A stretch of DNA of 64,000 nucleotides from Malaya genurostris (GCF_030247185.1 NC_080570.1:159810882-159874881), one strand, 5' to 3'. Positions 23,011 through 34,589 are shown, counted from the stretch's first letter. Translations and numbers: made by a program. Notes: a model not told the origin generated them from the sequence alone.

Positions 23011-23219
23011 AAAAAAATGTATGTTGAACATTTCTCAATAAATCTAAATTTTTCTGAAAAAACAACTTTTTCGTCTATCGCGCTCCCATATTTACTCATA
23101 GTGCAATAAACTTCCTGAGTTGTAACTTACAACATATCAAAAAATAAAAATATTGAGATAATCCCTTTTCGAGAAAATTGGTACTGAATTGATATTTTCA
23201 TGATGGTTTATTAATGTCA

Positions 23220-23640
23220 TTCTCATAAAGGGTGTTTTTTTTCTAGAGCTTGCTGATTTGAAATTTAATAAAAAAAAACACATGGCATGTGTGAAATGAA
23301 ATGTTCAAAAATTTTTTTATTCGGTCACGGCTATTTTTCACAAAGGTCATTCTGGAGGTCCAATTTCCGAGCACTTTTTCAAGCATTTGAGGGTGTGTTT
23401 CAGCAATGACGTCAAATCACACGAACCAATTCACCGATCCATTTCTTTTGTCGCTGAAATGTTCTTTCAATAAGTCGATTGTTTCGGCCGCAGTAGGACA
23501 AGTGGCACCATCCTGTTGAAACCATATTTCGTCCACATCCATGTCTTGAAGATTTGGCAACACAAATTCATTGATCATAGATCTGTATCGATTTCCATTT
23601 TCAACCAAAAATGCGCCTCATCACTGGAAAAAAATTTGCG
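23220..23640 (-). pseudogene. Tc1/mariner-superfamily transposase fragment, internally deleted
   Basis: The minus strand encodes NGNRYRSMINEFVLPNLQDMDVDEIWFQQDGATCPTAAETIDLLKEHF. The QQDGATC(H/P)TA block is the second-Asp region of an insect mariner-like transposase. After RNGSVNW the frame passes directly into DVIAETHPQMLEKVLGNWTSRM, a C-terminal block, so the third catalytic acidic residue has been deleted. No termini were identified. The family differs from both the ITmD37E and irritans-type copies here. Confidence 0.75.
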
Positions 23641-25860
23641 CTATAAAATGTTTTAATTGAGCATCGAGTTTGAAAATAAATATCATCAACCTCTCTTAGC
23701 CCCCTATCGAAAGACGAAACGGGCTAGTATTGTCGTTCCCATTATGTGTACTTGGATCACTGAAGTTTTCTACGTAATATGGACCAACAGTGATAGTTCG
23801 TATTGAATCTGCTTCCGGATTTCAACTGAATATTCTAACAAGAAAAGAAATGGGGATCTCAGCTTCTAGATGATATTTCTTTTTATTTGAGTAATAGATA
23901 GATAGATAGATTGCATTGATACTTTAATTAGCCTCAGACTCAAACTGCTTCCAAAATCAATATTTTTTTTTTCGAGATAGTTATCTACCTGAATGGCCAT
24001 AGAACGACCTAGTTTCCTGTCCATCTGTTAATTAACCTCATTTACTATTATCGCCTTCGGGAATGCAACCCGTTCCACCCGTTCGAACGTTTTCAAACCA
24101 CTCCAGAGTCAAAGCTACGAACTAACCGAACCAATCAACGAGTAAAAAGAGGAAAAAAAAAAACACCGAAAATGACCATCGAATTGCAATCCTTTCCCTC
24201 TTCATCCAGCACAAACAAAATGGCAAAAAATAATTATTTTGGCAAGTTGCTAGGGAGTGCTCTTAAGTTGAAAAAAAAAACCGACTGACGTGTGTCGGGT
24301 TTACGTTCAGATGAGTGGGCAGAATCGATATCTCTAGTCCGGACTCGGGCTCTCGGACAAACCGCAACGCAGCAGCACACAGATGTTTTCGAACAAAAGT
24401 GATTCAATCGAGTTTCGAGTTTTGCAAGTTTTCAACTCAACGATCAGAATGCAGATAACATTTCTCCGATTATGCAAGTCGCATTTGTTGAATTACCAAG
24501 CTCGAACCGGTGAACGATTTTCTGCACATTTCTGCAAGCCTATTCAAATGTCAGAAACCCCTTTTTTTATTGTTGCATCAGCCACTTGCACTCTTCTTAC
24601 CGGGAAGTGTAAACTTACCCATCAATTGCCTGCCCAACCTGACGTCTCATGTGTCGTGAGAAGCAGAGTGAAACGAATCTATCTTCGCCCGGTTGTCTTC
24701 GCTAGTCAGCAAGAAAGAAAAGAGATGTGTGTGTGTGTGTGAGGTGCGAGAGAAAAAGTAAAGTGTTGTAATAACAATCAGCACGTTGAAACCGGCAACC
24801 GAAGCCCGGTGAGAAGTGCAAAGAAAACAACAGAGTCTGCTTAGAGTCGTTTCTTTTGCCCACTCGAGTGGCAACAATTTTGGATCAAAGAGCGAAAGTA
24901 ATTAGAACCGTAAAACCTGCCCGGCTTGCCGGAAAAGGCGGGCGAGGGTTAAAAAAAAGTAACATTGACATTAGCAGACTTTAGGCAATGATTTTAGTCA
25001 CCATACAGTTGAAATCCGACACGACAACAGTCGGGCCTACTGATGTCCCGGAAGTAAACGGATTTCGCCTACCTGGATTTTCTTTAGAGCTCATTTTCAC
25101 ACGCACGCACATGCCACCGTGTATGATTTCAGCTTCATTAGCTATTCATGAAAGCATTTTACCAGTCTTGGATTGCAGGTCGTTTCTTGAAGGCAGCCGG
25201 CGGAGATTAAGGTTGCAGATATGCCTCCCGGCTGTTGCGAACAAGTAGTTCGAATTTATGAACTTCGTTCCTGGGTTTTGTTTTCGTCGGAGCCCGCGCG
25301 GCGCTTCGCAACACTGAATCCACCCACGCGAACACCCCATTTGTGGGGTAATTGTGGCGCGATAAAAAAGTACAATGTGCTCTAAAATTAGTGAATTGGG
25401 CGAACACACGAAACGGAGTTGATTACCGATTCAGTGTGAGTGTCACGGGAGGTCACATCCCCGAAACAAAACAAAATAAAAAAAAAACAACAAAACAGAA
25501 AATGTAAAACAATGCACACAATTCCCAACTGGGCAGGGCACGGTGGATAATCGATTTTGGTGTTCGTTGGTGGCAGGCAGGAAAGGTTTCGATGGGTGAG
25601 ATGTTTTCCAGTAATTTTCCGGGTAGATAATTGGATCGGTGGCGCACACAGAAAACTATGTGAAGATGAATCCCAGCTTGGGTTTCGTTTGACAGCACAT
25701 TGCAAAATGTTGCGTTCGTGTGGATGAGCAGTTACGAGGCTTTTTAGGACAATGAGAAAAAGTTGTCAGATCGAAAACATTCGTCGTCGTAACGCAAAGC
25801 AACAGTAAAAATTGACCAGAAACGAATTCTTGTTAGCAGAATATCAACACTTCTTGACTA
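23641..25860. other. Unassigned, partly GC-rich sequence
   Basis: No gene can be supported. It holds a short (ATAG)n at about 23894-23911, a (GT)n at 24726-24741, and mixed open frames on both strands at 24380-25700 with no recognisable domain. The base composition and lack of repeats suggest unique host DNA, possibly promoter or 5' UTR. Confidence 0.4.
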
Positions 25861-25865
25861 CATGA

Positions 25866-26090
25866 GGACTGTCCCAGGAAGTATGGAGGCTTCTGTTTCT
25901 GCAATGATCTCTGCATTCGACGAAAACTTTTTTCGCTGGAGAAACCTTTTAAGGATTGGAAATAAATAATAGTCACTGGGGGCCAGGTCCGGGAAATACG
26001 GGGGATGGTGTACTAATCCGTACCTCAAATCATTCAATTTCACCATTGGTTTTATGATTTTTGTTTCATCAGGACACCAGACGAGGTCTT
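25866..26090 (-). pseudogene. Mariner transposase C-terminal fragment fused to an ITmD37E-like terminus
   Basis: The minus strand reads LRYGLVHHPPYFPDLAPSDYYLFPILKRFLQ and SNAEIIAETEA. The PPYSPDLAPSDYYLFP block carries the third catalytic Asp of mariner (DD34D) transposases. Immediately after TEA comes CATACTTCCTGGGACAGTCCT, the inverted-repeat end of the ITmD37E group with one or two changes. The junction joins parts of two different families. Only about 60 residues of transposase remain. Confidence 0.7.
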
Positions 26091-26099
26091 TTTTTATAG

Positions 26100-26568
26100 C
26101 TTGATGAAAACTAGAACTCGTCGGACACGATCAGCTGTTATTCAAACACTAGTGGATAGAATAGTAGCTTTCGAACGAGTGTAAGTCTTTCGAAATCGAT
26201 TTTTTCATCTTCGAAATATTTTGGTTAACTTGAAAACCACTGGGATTTTGTCGGTTACGTCACATATATTATTGCATCTGTCGAATCGAAAAAAAAACTC
26301 AATCGAGAGTTAAGTCACTTATTCTATTATATCTCTGAAGCCGGAATAAGAAGACAACCATTTAATTTTCTAACTTGATCCACTATTCAGTACTAGTTTT
26401 GAAATAAGCTCAGGTTCGTTAAAATCGGTTCAGCCATCTCTGAGAAATTCGAGCGATAAAAAAACAACGCGTTCTGTCGCTTACGTCCTTTATACTATTA
26501 TATCTCTAGAGCCGGAAGTGATAGCCATTTGAACTTCAAATTTGATTCAAGATTCTATAATAGCTTTA
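26100..26568. repeat. GAGCTGAG/GT dispersed repeat, left segment
   Basis: It has internal tandem homology with 27866-28100 (ATATCTC(T/C)AGA.CCGGAAGTGA.AG, GCTATAATAG, AAAATCGGTTCAGCCATCTCTGA). Together with 27866-28099 and 29367-29490 it forms one older repeat into which two Tc1/mariner elements inserted. Confidence 0.6.
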
Positions 26569-27863
26569 ACAGATCGGCTGAAAAGTTCGTATCGTTTCTA
26601 TGAGAGGGCGCCACTAGAATTAAATCCATACCATTTTCAGTTAGTACCAACCTTCAAAAGATACGTGTATAAATTTGACAGCTGTCTGATTATTAGTTTG
26701 TGAGATATTGCATTTTGAGTGAAGCTACTTTTGTTATTGTGAAAAAAATGGAAAAAAAGAGATTTCGTGTGTTGATGAAACACTACTTTTTGATGAAAAA
26801 AAGTGCCGCCGATAACAAAAAATGGCTTGATGAGTGTTATCCAGACTCTGCACCGGGCGAAGCAACAATTCGTAAGTGGTTTGCAAAATTTCGTACTGGT
26901 CATATGAGCACCGAAGACGATGAACGCAGTGGACATCCAAAAGATGCTGTTACCGATGAAAATGTGAAAAAAAATCCACAAAATGATTTTCAATGACCGT
27001 AAAGTGAAGTTGATCGAGATAGCTGACACCCTAAAGATATCAAAGGAACTTGTTGGACATATTATTCACGAATATTTGGATATGAGAAAGCTTTGTGCAA
27101 AATGGGTGCCGCGTGAGCTCACAATCGATCAAAAACAACAACGAATTAATGATTCTGAGCAGTGTTTGGAGCTGTTATATCGAAATAAAACCGATTTTTT
27201 TCGTCGATATATAACAATGGACGAAACATGGCTCCATCACTTCACTCCGGAGTCCAATCGACAGTCAGCTGAGTGAACTGCACGCGATGAACCGAACCCA
27301 AAGCGTGGAAAGACTCAACAATCGGCCGGTAAGGTTATGGCGTCTGTATTTTGGGATTCGCATGGTATAATTTTCATCGACTACCTTGAAAAAGGAAAAA
27401 CCATCAACAGTGACTATTATATAGCGTTATTAGAGCGTTTGAAGGACGAAATTCAAAAAAACGGCCTCATTTGAAGAAGAAAAAAGTTTTGTTTCATCAA
27501 GACAATGCACCGTGTCACAAGTCGATGAAAACCATGCTGAAATTGAACGAATTGGGCTTCGAATTGCTCCCTCTTCCACCGTATTCTCCAGATTTGGCCC
27601 CCAGTGACTTTTTCCTGTTCTCAGACCTCAAGAGAACGCTCGCTGGTAAAAAATTTAGAAGTATTGAAAAGGTAATCGCTGAAACTGAGGCCTATTTTGA
27701 GGCAAAGGACAAATCGTACTACAAAAATGGTATCGAAAAGTTGAAAGATCGCTATAATCGCTGTATCGCCTCTGATGGCAATTATGTTGAATAATAAAAA
27801 CGAATTCTGGCAAAAAAAAATGTGTGTTTCTGTTAAACGATACGAACTTTTCAGCCGAACTGT
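26569..27863 (+). mobile_element. Irritans-type mariner, copy A (full length)
   Basis: Terminal inverted repeats begin ACAGATCGGCTGAAAAGTTC on the left and ACAGTTCGGCTGAAAAGTTC on the right, with TA on each side (26567-26568 and 27864-27865). Its length, 1295 bp, is close to typical mariners. The ACAG..GGCTG..AAGT terminus and the protein place it near the Himar/irritans group. It sits inside an older GT-containing repeat. Confidence 0.92.
26748..27794 (+). pseudogene. Mariner (DD34D) transposase pseudogene
   Basis: Start MEKKRFRVLMKHYF at 26748. The bipartite DNA-binding region includes GEATIRKWFAKFRTG and, after a shift, LIEIADTLKISKELVGHIIHEYL; the conserved WVPREL linker follows. Catalytic Asp residues are in ITMDETWLHHF, LFHQDNAPCHKS and YSPDLAPSDFFLF, the last pair 34 residues apart. 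Breaks: one extra A in an A-run near 26970, TGG to TGA after RQSAE near 27275, and a one-base indel near 27455. The 3' end, YNRCIASDGNYVE, is intact. It is close to the irritans subfamily in length (about 348 residues) and motif order. Confidence 0.92.
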
Positions 27864-27865
27864 TA

Positions 27866-28099
27866 AAACAAGCCTAGGGTAATTTGAATCGGCTTAACGA
27901 AAAAAACAACACATTTTGTCGTTTACGTCACTTATACCATTACATCTCCAGAAACGGAAGTGACAGTCGTTTGATTTTTAAACTTGATCAAATATGCTAT
28001 AGTAGTTTTCAAACGAGCCTAGGCTTGTTAAAGTCGGTTTAGTCATCTCTGAAAAAAATTAACGATAAAAAAATTGTTGAAAGGTTCACACACATATAC
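27866..28099. repeat. GAGCTGAG/GT dispersed repeat, middle segment
   Basis: This is a tandem-like homologue of 26340-26566, lying between the mariner and ITmD37E copy 4. It ends CACACACATATAC immediately before the next TA. Confidence 0.55.
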
Positions 28100-28101
28100 T
28101 A

Positions 28102-29364
28102 AAGACTGTCCCAGAAAGTATGGACGCATTTTGATTTCGCTGTAAATAATTCACAAGTGTTAGATATTCAAATTTTATTCGATATACTGATAATATTAGA
28201 CTACAACAACAGAATATTATTCTCAACATTTGCTACTTAGCCATTGTAGAGTAGCTAGCGCACCTTATTGCGAACGTTCCTCATTAAATTCCGTTCAGAC
28301 TTTTTGGCGACAGGTTTTGACACTTTTTTCCAATCTTTTTCGGACTTTTGAATGGTTTCGGCTGTCGAGACATGTTTCCTAAGATGTGCCTTCGTTATTG
28401 CCCAAAATACCTCAATTGGTCGAAGTTGTGGGCAATTTGGTGGATTCATGTCTTTTGGGACGAAAGTGACATTTTTGGTAGTATACCTTTCTACCGTTGA
28501 TTTCGAGTAGTGGCAAGAAGCAAGATCTGGCCAGAAGACAACAGGATCCTTGGGACTTCGAATCATGGGTAGAAGTCGTTTTTGTAATCATTCCTTGATG
28601 TATATTTCGCTGTTCATTGAAGCAGTGGTAATGAAGGGTTCCGAAATCTTGCCGAAACTACAAATTGCTTGCCAGACCATAGCTTTCTTATCAAATTTTT
28701 CGACTTCAATCGATGTCTCGGACTGGATTAACACTTGCCTTTCTCGCACCATATAATCGAGTTTCACGTAGGTTTCGTCGTCCATGATTATGCAGTTCAA
28801 ATTTCCAGCAAGATTGTATTGTACAGCTTTCGAACCCTCGGCCTGATCGATGCTTCTTGTTTTGGACTACGTTTTGGTTGTTTCTGCTTCTTATAGGTTC
28901 GAAGATTCAAACGTTCTTTAGCACGAAGAACATTTGATTTCGAAGTGCCCACTTTTTTGGCCACATCCCGAACTGAAATCTCCTTTTTTTGTTCGAACGC
29001 CTTCAGTTTACGTTTATCCAACTGAGGGTTAGCAGGACTTTTTTTTCGACCCTTTTTCGGTTTATCCTCAAAGGTGTTATCCTCACCGAACTTTCTGATT
29101 GCGTTTCGCACGGCTTTTTCACTTACTCCTTCCATTTTTGCTATCTTTCTTAGTGACAGTCCGCGTTCTGTGCACCATTTTTCGGCGTTGTTCTGCTGAA
29201 AGTCCACACATTTCGAAACAAACTAATGAAAACGAATAAACAACTGCACAAGTGGTTAGAGAAGAGTATAAACAACAGGACGCAGCCATAAAAATTGACA
29301 GATTCTGAACCATTGCGAAATGGCAGCTGTTTTTGGTTGCGTCCATGCTTTCTGGGACAGTCTT
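28102..29364 (-). mobile_element. ITmD37E copy 4 (full length)
   Basis: Both inverted repeats (AAGACTGTCCCAGAAAGTAT and AAGACTGTCCCAGAAAGCAT) are present with flanking TA at 28100-28101 and 29365-29366. At 1263 bp it is almost the same length as copy 1. It inserted into the GT-containing repeat next to its CA microsatellite. Confidence 0.92.
28237..29211 (-). pseudogene. DD37E transposase pseudogene (copy 4)
   Basis: MCGLSAEQRRKM begins at 29211. A ~10-bp deletion shifts the frame after 12 residues; the following frame carries KWCTERGLSLRKIAKMEGVSEKAVRNAIRKFGE, the basic GRKKSPANPQ linker, EISVRDVAKKVGTSKSNVLRAKERLNL and KKQKQPKRSPK. A second shift precedes NCIIMDDETYVKLDY (first Asp). KSLPGPQYYT is deleted, and a stop follows YIKE. 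FWPDLASCHY and RPIEVFWA supply the remaining acidic residues, 37 residues apart. A TAG interrupts the last residues. This copy shows the family's domain order most clearly. Confidence 0.9.
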
Positions 29365-29366
29365 TA

Positions 29367-29495
29367 ACCGACTTTTTCCAATGCCGTTTGAGCTGAGCGA
29401 ATGCTATATAACACTTTGGATCCCCGAGGTTGCGTTAGTAAATCGGGTTTTCTAGCAATTCTATTACCTTTCCATAGAGAAAGGCAAAAAAACGA
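29367..29495. repeat. GAGCTGAG/GT dispersed repeat, right end
   Basis: It contains TTGAGCTGAGCGAATGCTATATAACAC and, near its end, the imperfect hairpin CCTTTCCATAGAGAAAGG at 29472-29489. Confidence 0.5.
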
Positions 29496-30676
29496 GGATC
29501 AATAAATGTGCATAGCAGCTAGTGTCACTTGCGATGCGAGTCCCGCGCAGCTCCAATGCTTTTCGTTTGGATGATTCCGCTCATGATCAGAAGCAACTGA
29601 TTTTGAGAGAAAACACTAACTAAATGACAACTGCACTCAACTTTCTGTGAGAAGATTCACACCTGTAGAGAACATTTCATTTGGTTTGATGCAACCACAC
29701 TTGATGATGCGATTTTATTTTATTTTGATTTCCGAAATAAAAGTTGGTTGTAGTTTTCCTTTTTTTATTGTTCGACATTCGATTAACTCAGTCGAACCGC
29801 AGAATTGAGGTTTTATTCAATTTTTGTCACGTTCTCCAGTAGAAAAACCATGAAACTCGACAAATGAGTAATTAAATGATGACAATTTTCTGTGGTTTTG
29901 CCTTGAACCGAGTGATTTGGTCTCGGATCCCATCGAGCACAAGTTGAACAATTTACGAGCTCGATTAAGGAATTCTGACACTGACGTAATGAAAATTCTC
30001 ACCGTCGAAAATCCTTGAATTTGCGTACTGTACCGGTCTTCCTGGCGTACACGAACGATCAAACGTACGGCGATAAACTTTTATAGGATGTTCGTTAGAA
30101 CCAGACTCGTTTAGCACATTTCCCGATCGCAGCAACTGCGTGTCGCCGCCATCAACTGTTTAAACCTTTAATTTAGCGTGCCGCAAAATTGCCACAGCCA
30201 AGGAAAGGTGTGGGGTGTGCTTCGAAACAAAAAATCAACACCGTGCTCCGTCACCGTGGAAACATGCTGACAGGGACTTTCGAATGAAATTTCACATTCT
30301 GTCGGTTTTTATCACAATCAGGAATCGTAGAAAATGTTAATATTTTGCGTTTTTTTTAAAGCTCGAATTCCGTTTTCAACTGTCGATTCACAATCACTTG
30401 AATAGAGAACGTGTCAACCATTCGATTAGTGCAGTCGCGTTATTTTCCGGACCGGACCAACCGGAAGTTCCGTTTCAAGTGGATATCGCAATTAAAGCCG
30501 AACAACAAATGGTTAATTTCCTGCATCAGTTCTCACACACCGAACCGCCTACGGGGCACGCTTATTGAATCACTTGATTTGATTAACGAACTGTATCCAA
30601 TCAGTACCAATACATTATCAGCTCGCTTATCGTGCCGGTAAACAATGGAGTGGTAAATTATCACATGTAATTACAG
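29496..30676. other. Unassigned, apparently unique sequence
   Basis: No transposon signature is visible and open frames lack recognisable domains. 30410-30641 has a 76-residue plus-strand frame without motif support. This could be host intergenic or intronic DNA. Confidence 0.4.
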
Positions 30677-30791
30677 GATCCTTTACGGTCTGCCATCGAC
30701 GGCCATCGAAGTCGTGTCCATTGCAGGCACGGCCGGATCCTTGTTTGATTGGTTTATCCAGTCGCTGGATACGGCAGATCATACTTCCTAA
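30677..30791 (+). CDS. Candidate 3' terminal exon, unidentified
   Basis: An acceptor-like TGTAATTACAG precedes G plus 37 codons and a TAA. The peptide begins ILYGLPSTAIEVVSIAGTAG and continues SLFDWFIQSLDTADHTS, protein-like and amphipathic. Codons are GC-rich compared with the AT-rich surroundings. The minus strand is also open across the segment (RIQRLDKPIKQGSGR and onward), which weakens the call. No poly(A) signal is obvious close by, and I do not recognise the protein. Confidence 0.25.
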
Positions 30792-31304
30792 TGTGAAAAT
30801 AATCACCACTTATTATGAATTCGATTGACGTGGCGCAAATGAATCAGTTGTCGAAAGCAAAGCCTACTGCTATTGAAAATGAGGCAAACAAAGGCTTCAA
30901 TATAAAGCTCTAGTGATTTAATATCTGGACACACTGTTTATTTTAACTGTGACGCATTTCCTCCTCCAAAACAGCTGGAATTGTTTTGAATCTTTTCCTT
31001 TTTTCAGAGGTGAAAATTTCGTCACGATTCACTTTGTTTTGATGAAGGTCGCGAACCGAAAATAATTTTGGGAAGTCCTCGAAAACTCGAAATGGCTAAG
31101 TTAAAAAATCGCGAATTCATTGAACCGTTTTGATTTCTGTCGACACGATCACAGAAACAATTGTAGGGGAATGAAAAATCAGTAGCTACATTTGAAGTTG
31201 TTGAGAACGATTAGCGCAAAACCTTGGGGACTTGTCGCCAAGAAATTCCACGGCAGCCACTCGGAAGGATTCGTCTGCAAGAAAATGTTGGCTCTTTTGG
31301 AGCC
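30792..31304. other. Unassigned spacer
   Basis: AT-rich, no gene or repeat recognised apart from the 9-bp direct repeat at its right end, which flanks the following element. Confidence 0.4.
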
Positions 31305-31313
31305 AGTATGCAA

Positions 31314-31707
31314 GAATTAGGGTCATTTCGCCGAAAGAGTCATTTCATCGAAAGTCATTACGCCGAAAGGGTAATTTTGCCGAAAGTTATTTCGCCAAAA
31401 GCCATTCCGCCCAATTTTTCATTAGTCTTAATATCGTGATTGGAATTAATAAAATGAAGACAAAAAAAAACAATTATTTGAACTTCCGTTTTGTTGACCT
31501 ACAATCGTACTTCTGAAATGATCCAGAGACCTGAATCATTTTTGGATCCTTAGAACGGAATTCTAAAAAAAACACTTGTTGTCCAAATCTTTCGGCGAAA
31601 TGGCCCTTTCGACGAAATGACCCTTTTCGTCGAAATGGCTTTCGGCGAAATGGCATTAGGCGAAACGACTTTCGGTGAAATGGCTTCCGGCGAAATGACC
31701 CGTTCCA
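31314..31707. mobile_element. 394-bp element with minisatellite-like inverted ends, copy 2
   Basis: Units of the GTCATTTCGCCGAAA type run forward at 31320-31405 and reversed at 31585-31700. They flank a core containing GTCTTAATATCGTGATTGGAAT, which matches the core of the 9119-9508 copy in the opposite orientation. A perfect 9-bp direct repeat, AGTATGCAA, lies at 31305-31313 and 31708-31716. Length, ends, core and duplication size agree with copy 1, so these are two insertions of one family. Confidence 0.75.
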
Positions 31708-31752
31708 AGTATGCAACCAGGACAGAGCACTGAAGCAGAATCTTTTGGCCTA

Positions 31753-31968
31753 GAGAAGCAAAGCAAAGTCTTGGCATTACATTCCTTTTGTGGAATTTGG
31801 CCTTTCTGTTTCAACAGACTTCGCAGCCGATTCTTAGTGTACTGAATCATTGCATGGCTAGTACTATGAATCCTACTGACACTAAGAAGCCTTCCAGGTC
31901 GCGGCTCGAACATACGACAACTGGCTTGTAAGACCAGCGTCCTATGCATTGAACCGCCAACCCGGAAC
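31753..31968 (-). mobile_element. tRNA-derived SINE with (CTTTG)n tail
   Basis: On the minus strand the 5' region reads GTTCCGGGTTGGCGGTTCAA (A-box-like), followed about 50 bases later by GTATGTTCGAGCCGCGACC (B-box-like). The body continues through GATTCAGTACACTAAGAATC, and the 3' end is ACTTTGCTTTGCTTC. This is the usual design of a tRNA-derived SINE with a short tandem 3' tail. It differs from the SINE at 759-908. Confidence 0.7.
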
Positions 31969-31989
31969 TAAAGAAGTACTTCCGAAAAT

Positions 31990-33735
31990 TGTACAATGTG
32001 GCTCTCATGAATGACCCTAGCAAATTTGAAATGGTTTTTTTCGATGAATTTCAAGAAAACTATTGATCTGGCAAGGTATTTGCAGTTACTGACAAAAAAA
32101 TCTAAGTTTTCGTTACAATTACGTTATGGATTCCGAAATGAACAAGTAGGAGTGCACAAAAAGGCATATTTGACCGTTCAGTTTATCCGAAGACTCATTG
32201 GAGAGAAGGCTTACCCTAAGAAAATAACAGGTGTATTCATATCAGAGAACAGGGAAACATATTTTCTCATTCTTCACTGACACTGCGAAACATATTTTTT
32301 GATTCCTTTCTTATATATTTTATACATTCTAAAAATCATATCATACAATGAATACAAGTTTTTGCTTAACAATTTGTTTACTGTTTCAAAAACAAATTTG
32401 CTTATATGGTAACAATCCGCATGAACGGATTACCATAAACCAACTATACCAGATATCGTCAAACGTTAAGGAGTGTGGTTTGGATGATACATGGAATAGG
32501 TTAAAAATTATCCCGTTTTTTTTAAACCGCTGTATTTCGAGAACCGTAGCATGTAGCAAAATTTGAATTAACATATTTTTCTTTGGAAATTTAGCATTCT
32601 TTCATAAAATTTTGTTGAAAAATATAGAAAAAATGTTTGCCATGATTTTCAAAAATTTGCATTATTTTGAAAATATGTAACTTTTTCGAATATTATCTCT
32701 ATTCTAAAAATTTGACGGTATTTTACTTTGGACTAGATATTTGAATTTTAGGTGTTCTTTCGAAAATAAAAATCAAACAAAAAATTTTTGTCAACAATGC
32801 TAAATTTTTTACATAGTGCTTATAATTACCTAAAACATTTCAGAAGACACCAAATCGATTGGACCCACCGTTTCTGAAACATATATTATTGAAAATTTGT
32901 TTAGGATTTTTGCTTAGTCTCTCTTCAAAAATAAGGGTAGATTAAATAACGATTCTGCAAAATTTGAGCAAAATTTACGGTGAAATTGCTCAGTAGAGTA
33001 AAATGTTAAAATAAGTATAAAAAGGTCAGAGTGTATGCACTTCGAGAACACTGAGAAGAAGTTTACTGAAAGCTTTAACTATCGAAAGGCTGATTTAAAA
33101 TCGATTAACAAATTTCATCTGCAAATAGCTAGAATTTGATAATGGAAAAGCCTTCCGAAAAAGCCTACAACGGATAAACAGTAAGCCTAAAAAGAAAAGT
33201 TTTCAAGATTTTAAGAATGAAACATAATGTAGTGGCAAAAATACGTGCCTGGAAGTGGTACAATGTAAATGTACGATAAATTCACAAAAAAAGTTTATGA
33301 AATGGCATGGTATTTGCAACTCCGGTAAAAAAAACCTGTTTTAATCCATCTAGTGGTGTAATGACTCATATTACTCATAACATCAAAAATATTACTGTGG
33401 AATTCGCAAAACACAACTGTTCATTGAATTGAAATAGGAAAGTTTGTTCGGACTTAACCACCGGCACGGTATTACTCTGCACTACCGAATGTGAAAATTT
33501 CATATGTTTTCAAGTGAATTTCAGTTCATTGACATTCGTTTATTCTTTCGGTCGTACTGATCATAAAATAGCTATAATTTTTATCAACCGCAGCACCGTC
33601 TTTTTTACCAATATCACACACTAGTAGCAGACATCTGTAACCGTTCCGATTTCTTCGTAGCGTGTACGAAATAGAACAAAGCACGCATCGTTTGTTTTGT
33701 GTTTTTTTCTTCTTCTCTCGGTGTGGTACGTATTG
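31990..33735. other. Unassigned AT-rich sequence
   Basis: An 89-residue plus-strand frame at 32011-32280 (containing LARYLQLLTKKSKFSLQLRY and VQFIRRLIGEKAYPKKI) is protein-like but unrecognised and isolated. The rest to 33735 is A/T-rich and resembles transposon spacer, with no gene supported. Confidence 0.35.
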
Positions 33736-33739
33736 TCAT

Positions 33740-34470
33740 TCTATATGGTGATTTAAAAACTTCGACACTCATCGCCGGAAGTCGGATCCGAATGAAATTT
33801 CACGGTAGCTTTAAAGATAATATAAGCTTTAATTCAAATCAAGACATGTGAAAATCGGTTCAAGCATCGCAGAGAAATCGAAGTGAGTTCTATTTATTAA
33901 GTTTTTCTGCACCACTTTCGGTGCTTCCGGAACAGGAAAAGGGGGAACTGGTAGTGCCGAATTATTCTTTAATACCCACAAACTAACAAACTCTGCAAAT
34001 TAGAAGAATTTATCAGACAGTTGTTTTAGGTTTGTTCCTGTTTTTGACCATCGTTCGTGAAAAAACACTAATGAAATTGGTAATTTTCCAACTTATCACG
34101 CTCTAGTTCCGGAACCGGAAGTCGGATCTGGATAAAATATTCTAGAAAATTTTCAGGAAACTATAAGACCTTTCAATTGAATCTTAGTTTGTAAAAATCG
34201 GTTGAGCTGTTTCAGAGAAAATTGAGTGCACACTTTTTTTCTAATTTTCGCATATTACTCTGTAACTCCGGAACCGGAAGTCAGATCCAAATGAAATTCA
34301 ATAACAACCTATGGGACCATAAGACCTTTCATTTGAATCTTAGTTTGTGAAAATCAGTTTAGCCGTCTCCGAGAAAAGTGAGTGCATATTTTTGTTACAT
34401 ACATACACACACACACAGAGACATTTGCTCAGTACGTGGAGCTGAGTCGAATGGTATGTACGTATATTTT
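33740..34470. repeat. GAGCTGAG/GT dispersed repeat with internal ~160-340-bp duplications
   Basis: The phrase CCGGAAGTCRGATC(C/T) occurs at 33777, 34116 and 34273. Each is followed by similar text (TAAGACCTTTCA.TTGAATCTTAGTTTGT..AAATC and GAGAAAA.TGAGTGCA). The copy ends with (CA)n and CAGTACGTGGAGCTGAGTCGAATGG, the complement-related signature seen at 5175 and 19420. Confidence 0.6.
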
Positions 34471-34589
34471 CTTCGTGAATGTGGAAAAATGTACGTAGGT
34501 TACGTATCTCCCGCGTAAAAAGGACCTTAGTGTATTGTACAAGTATATTTGATTCAATTATGCATCAAAATCTGATACGGATTTTTTAT

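Noticed and set aside
24380..25705. Overlapping open frames of 80-119 codons on both strands
   Set aside because: No domain, start context or splice evidence; frames in all directions have similar length.
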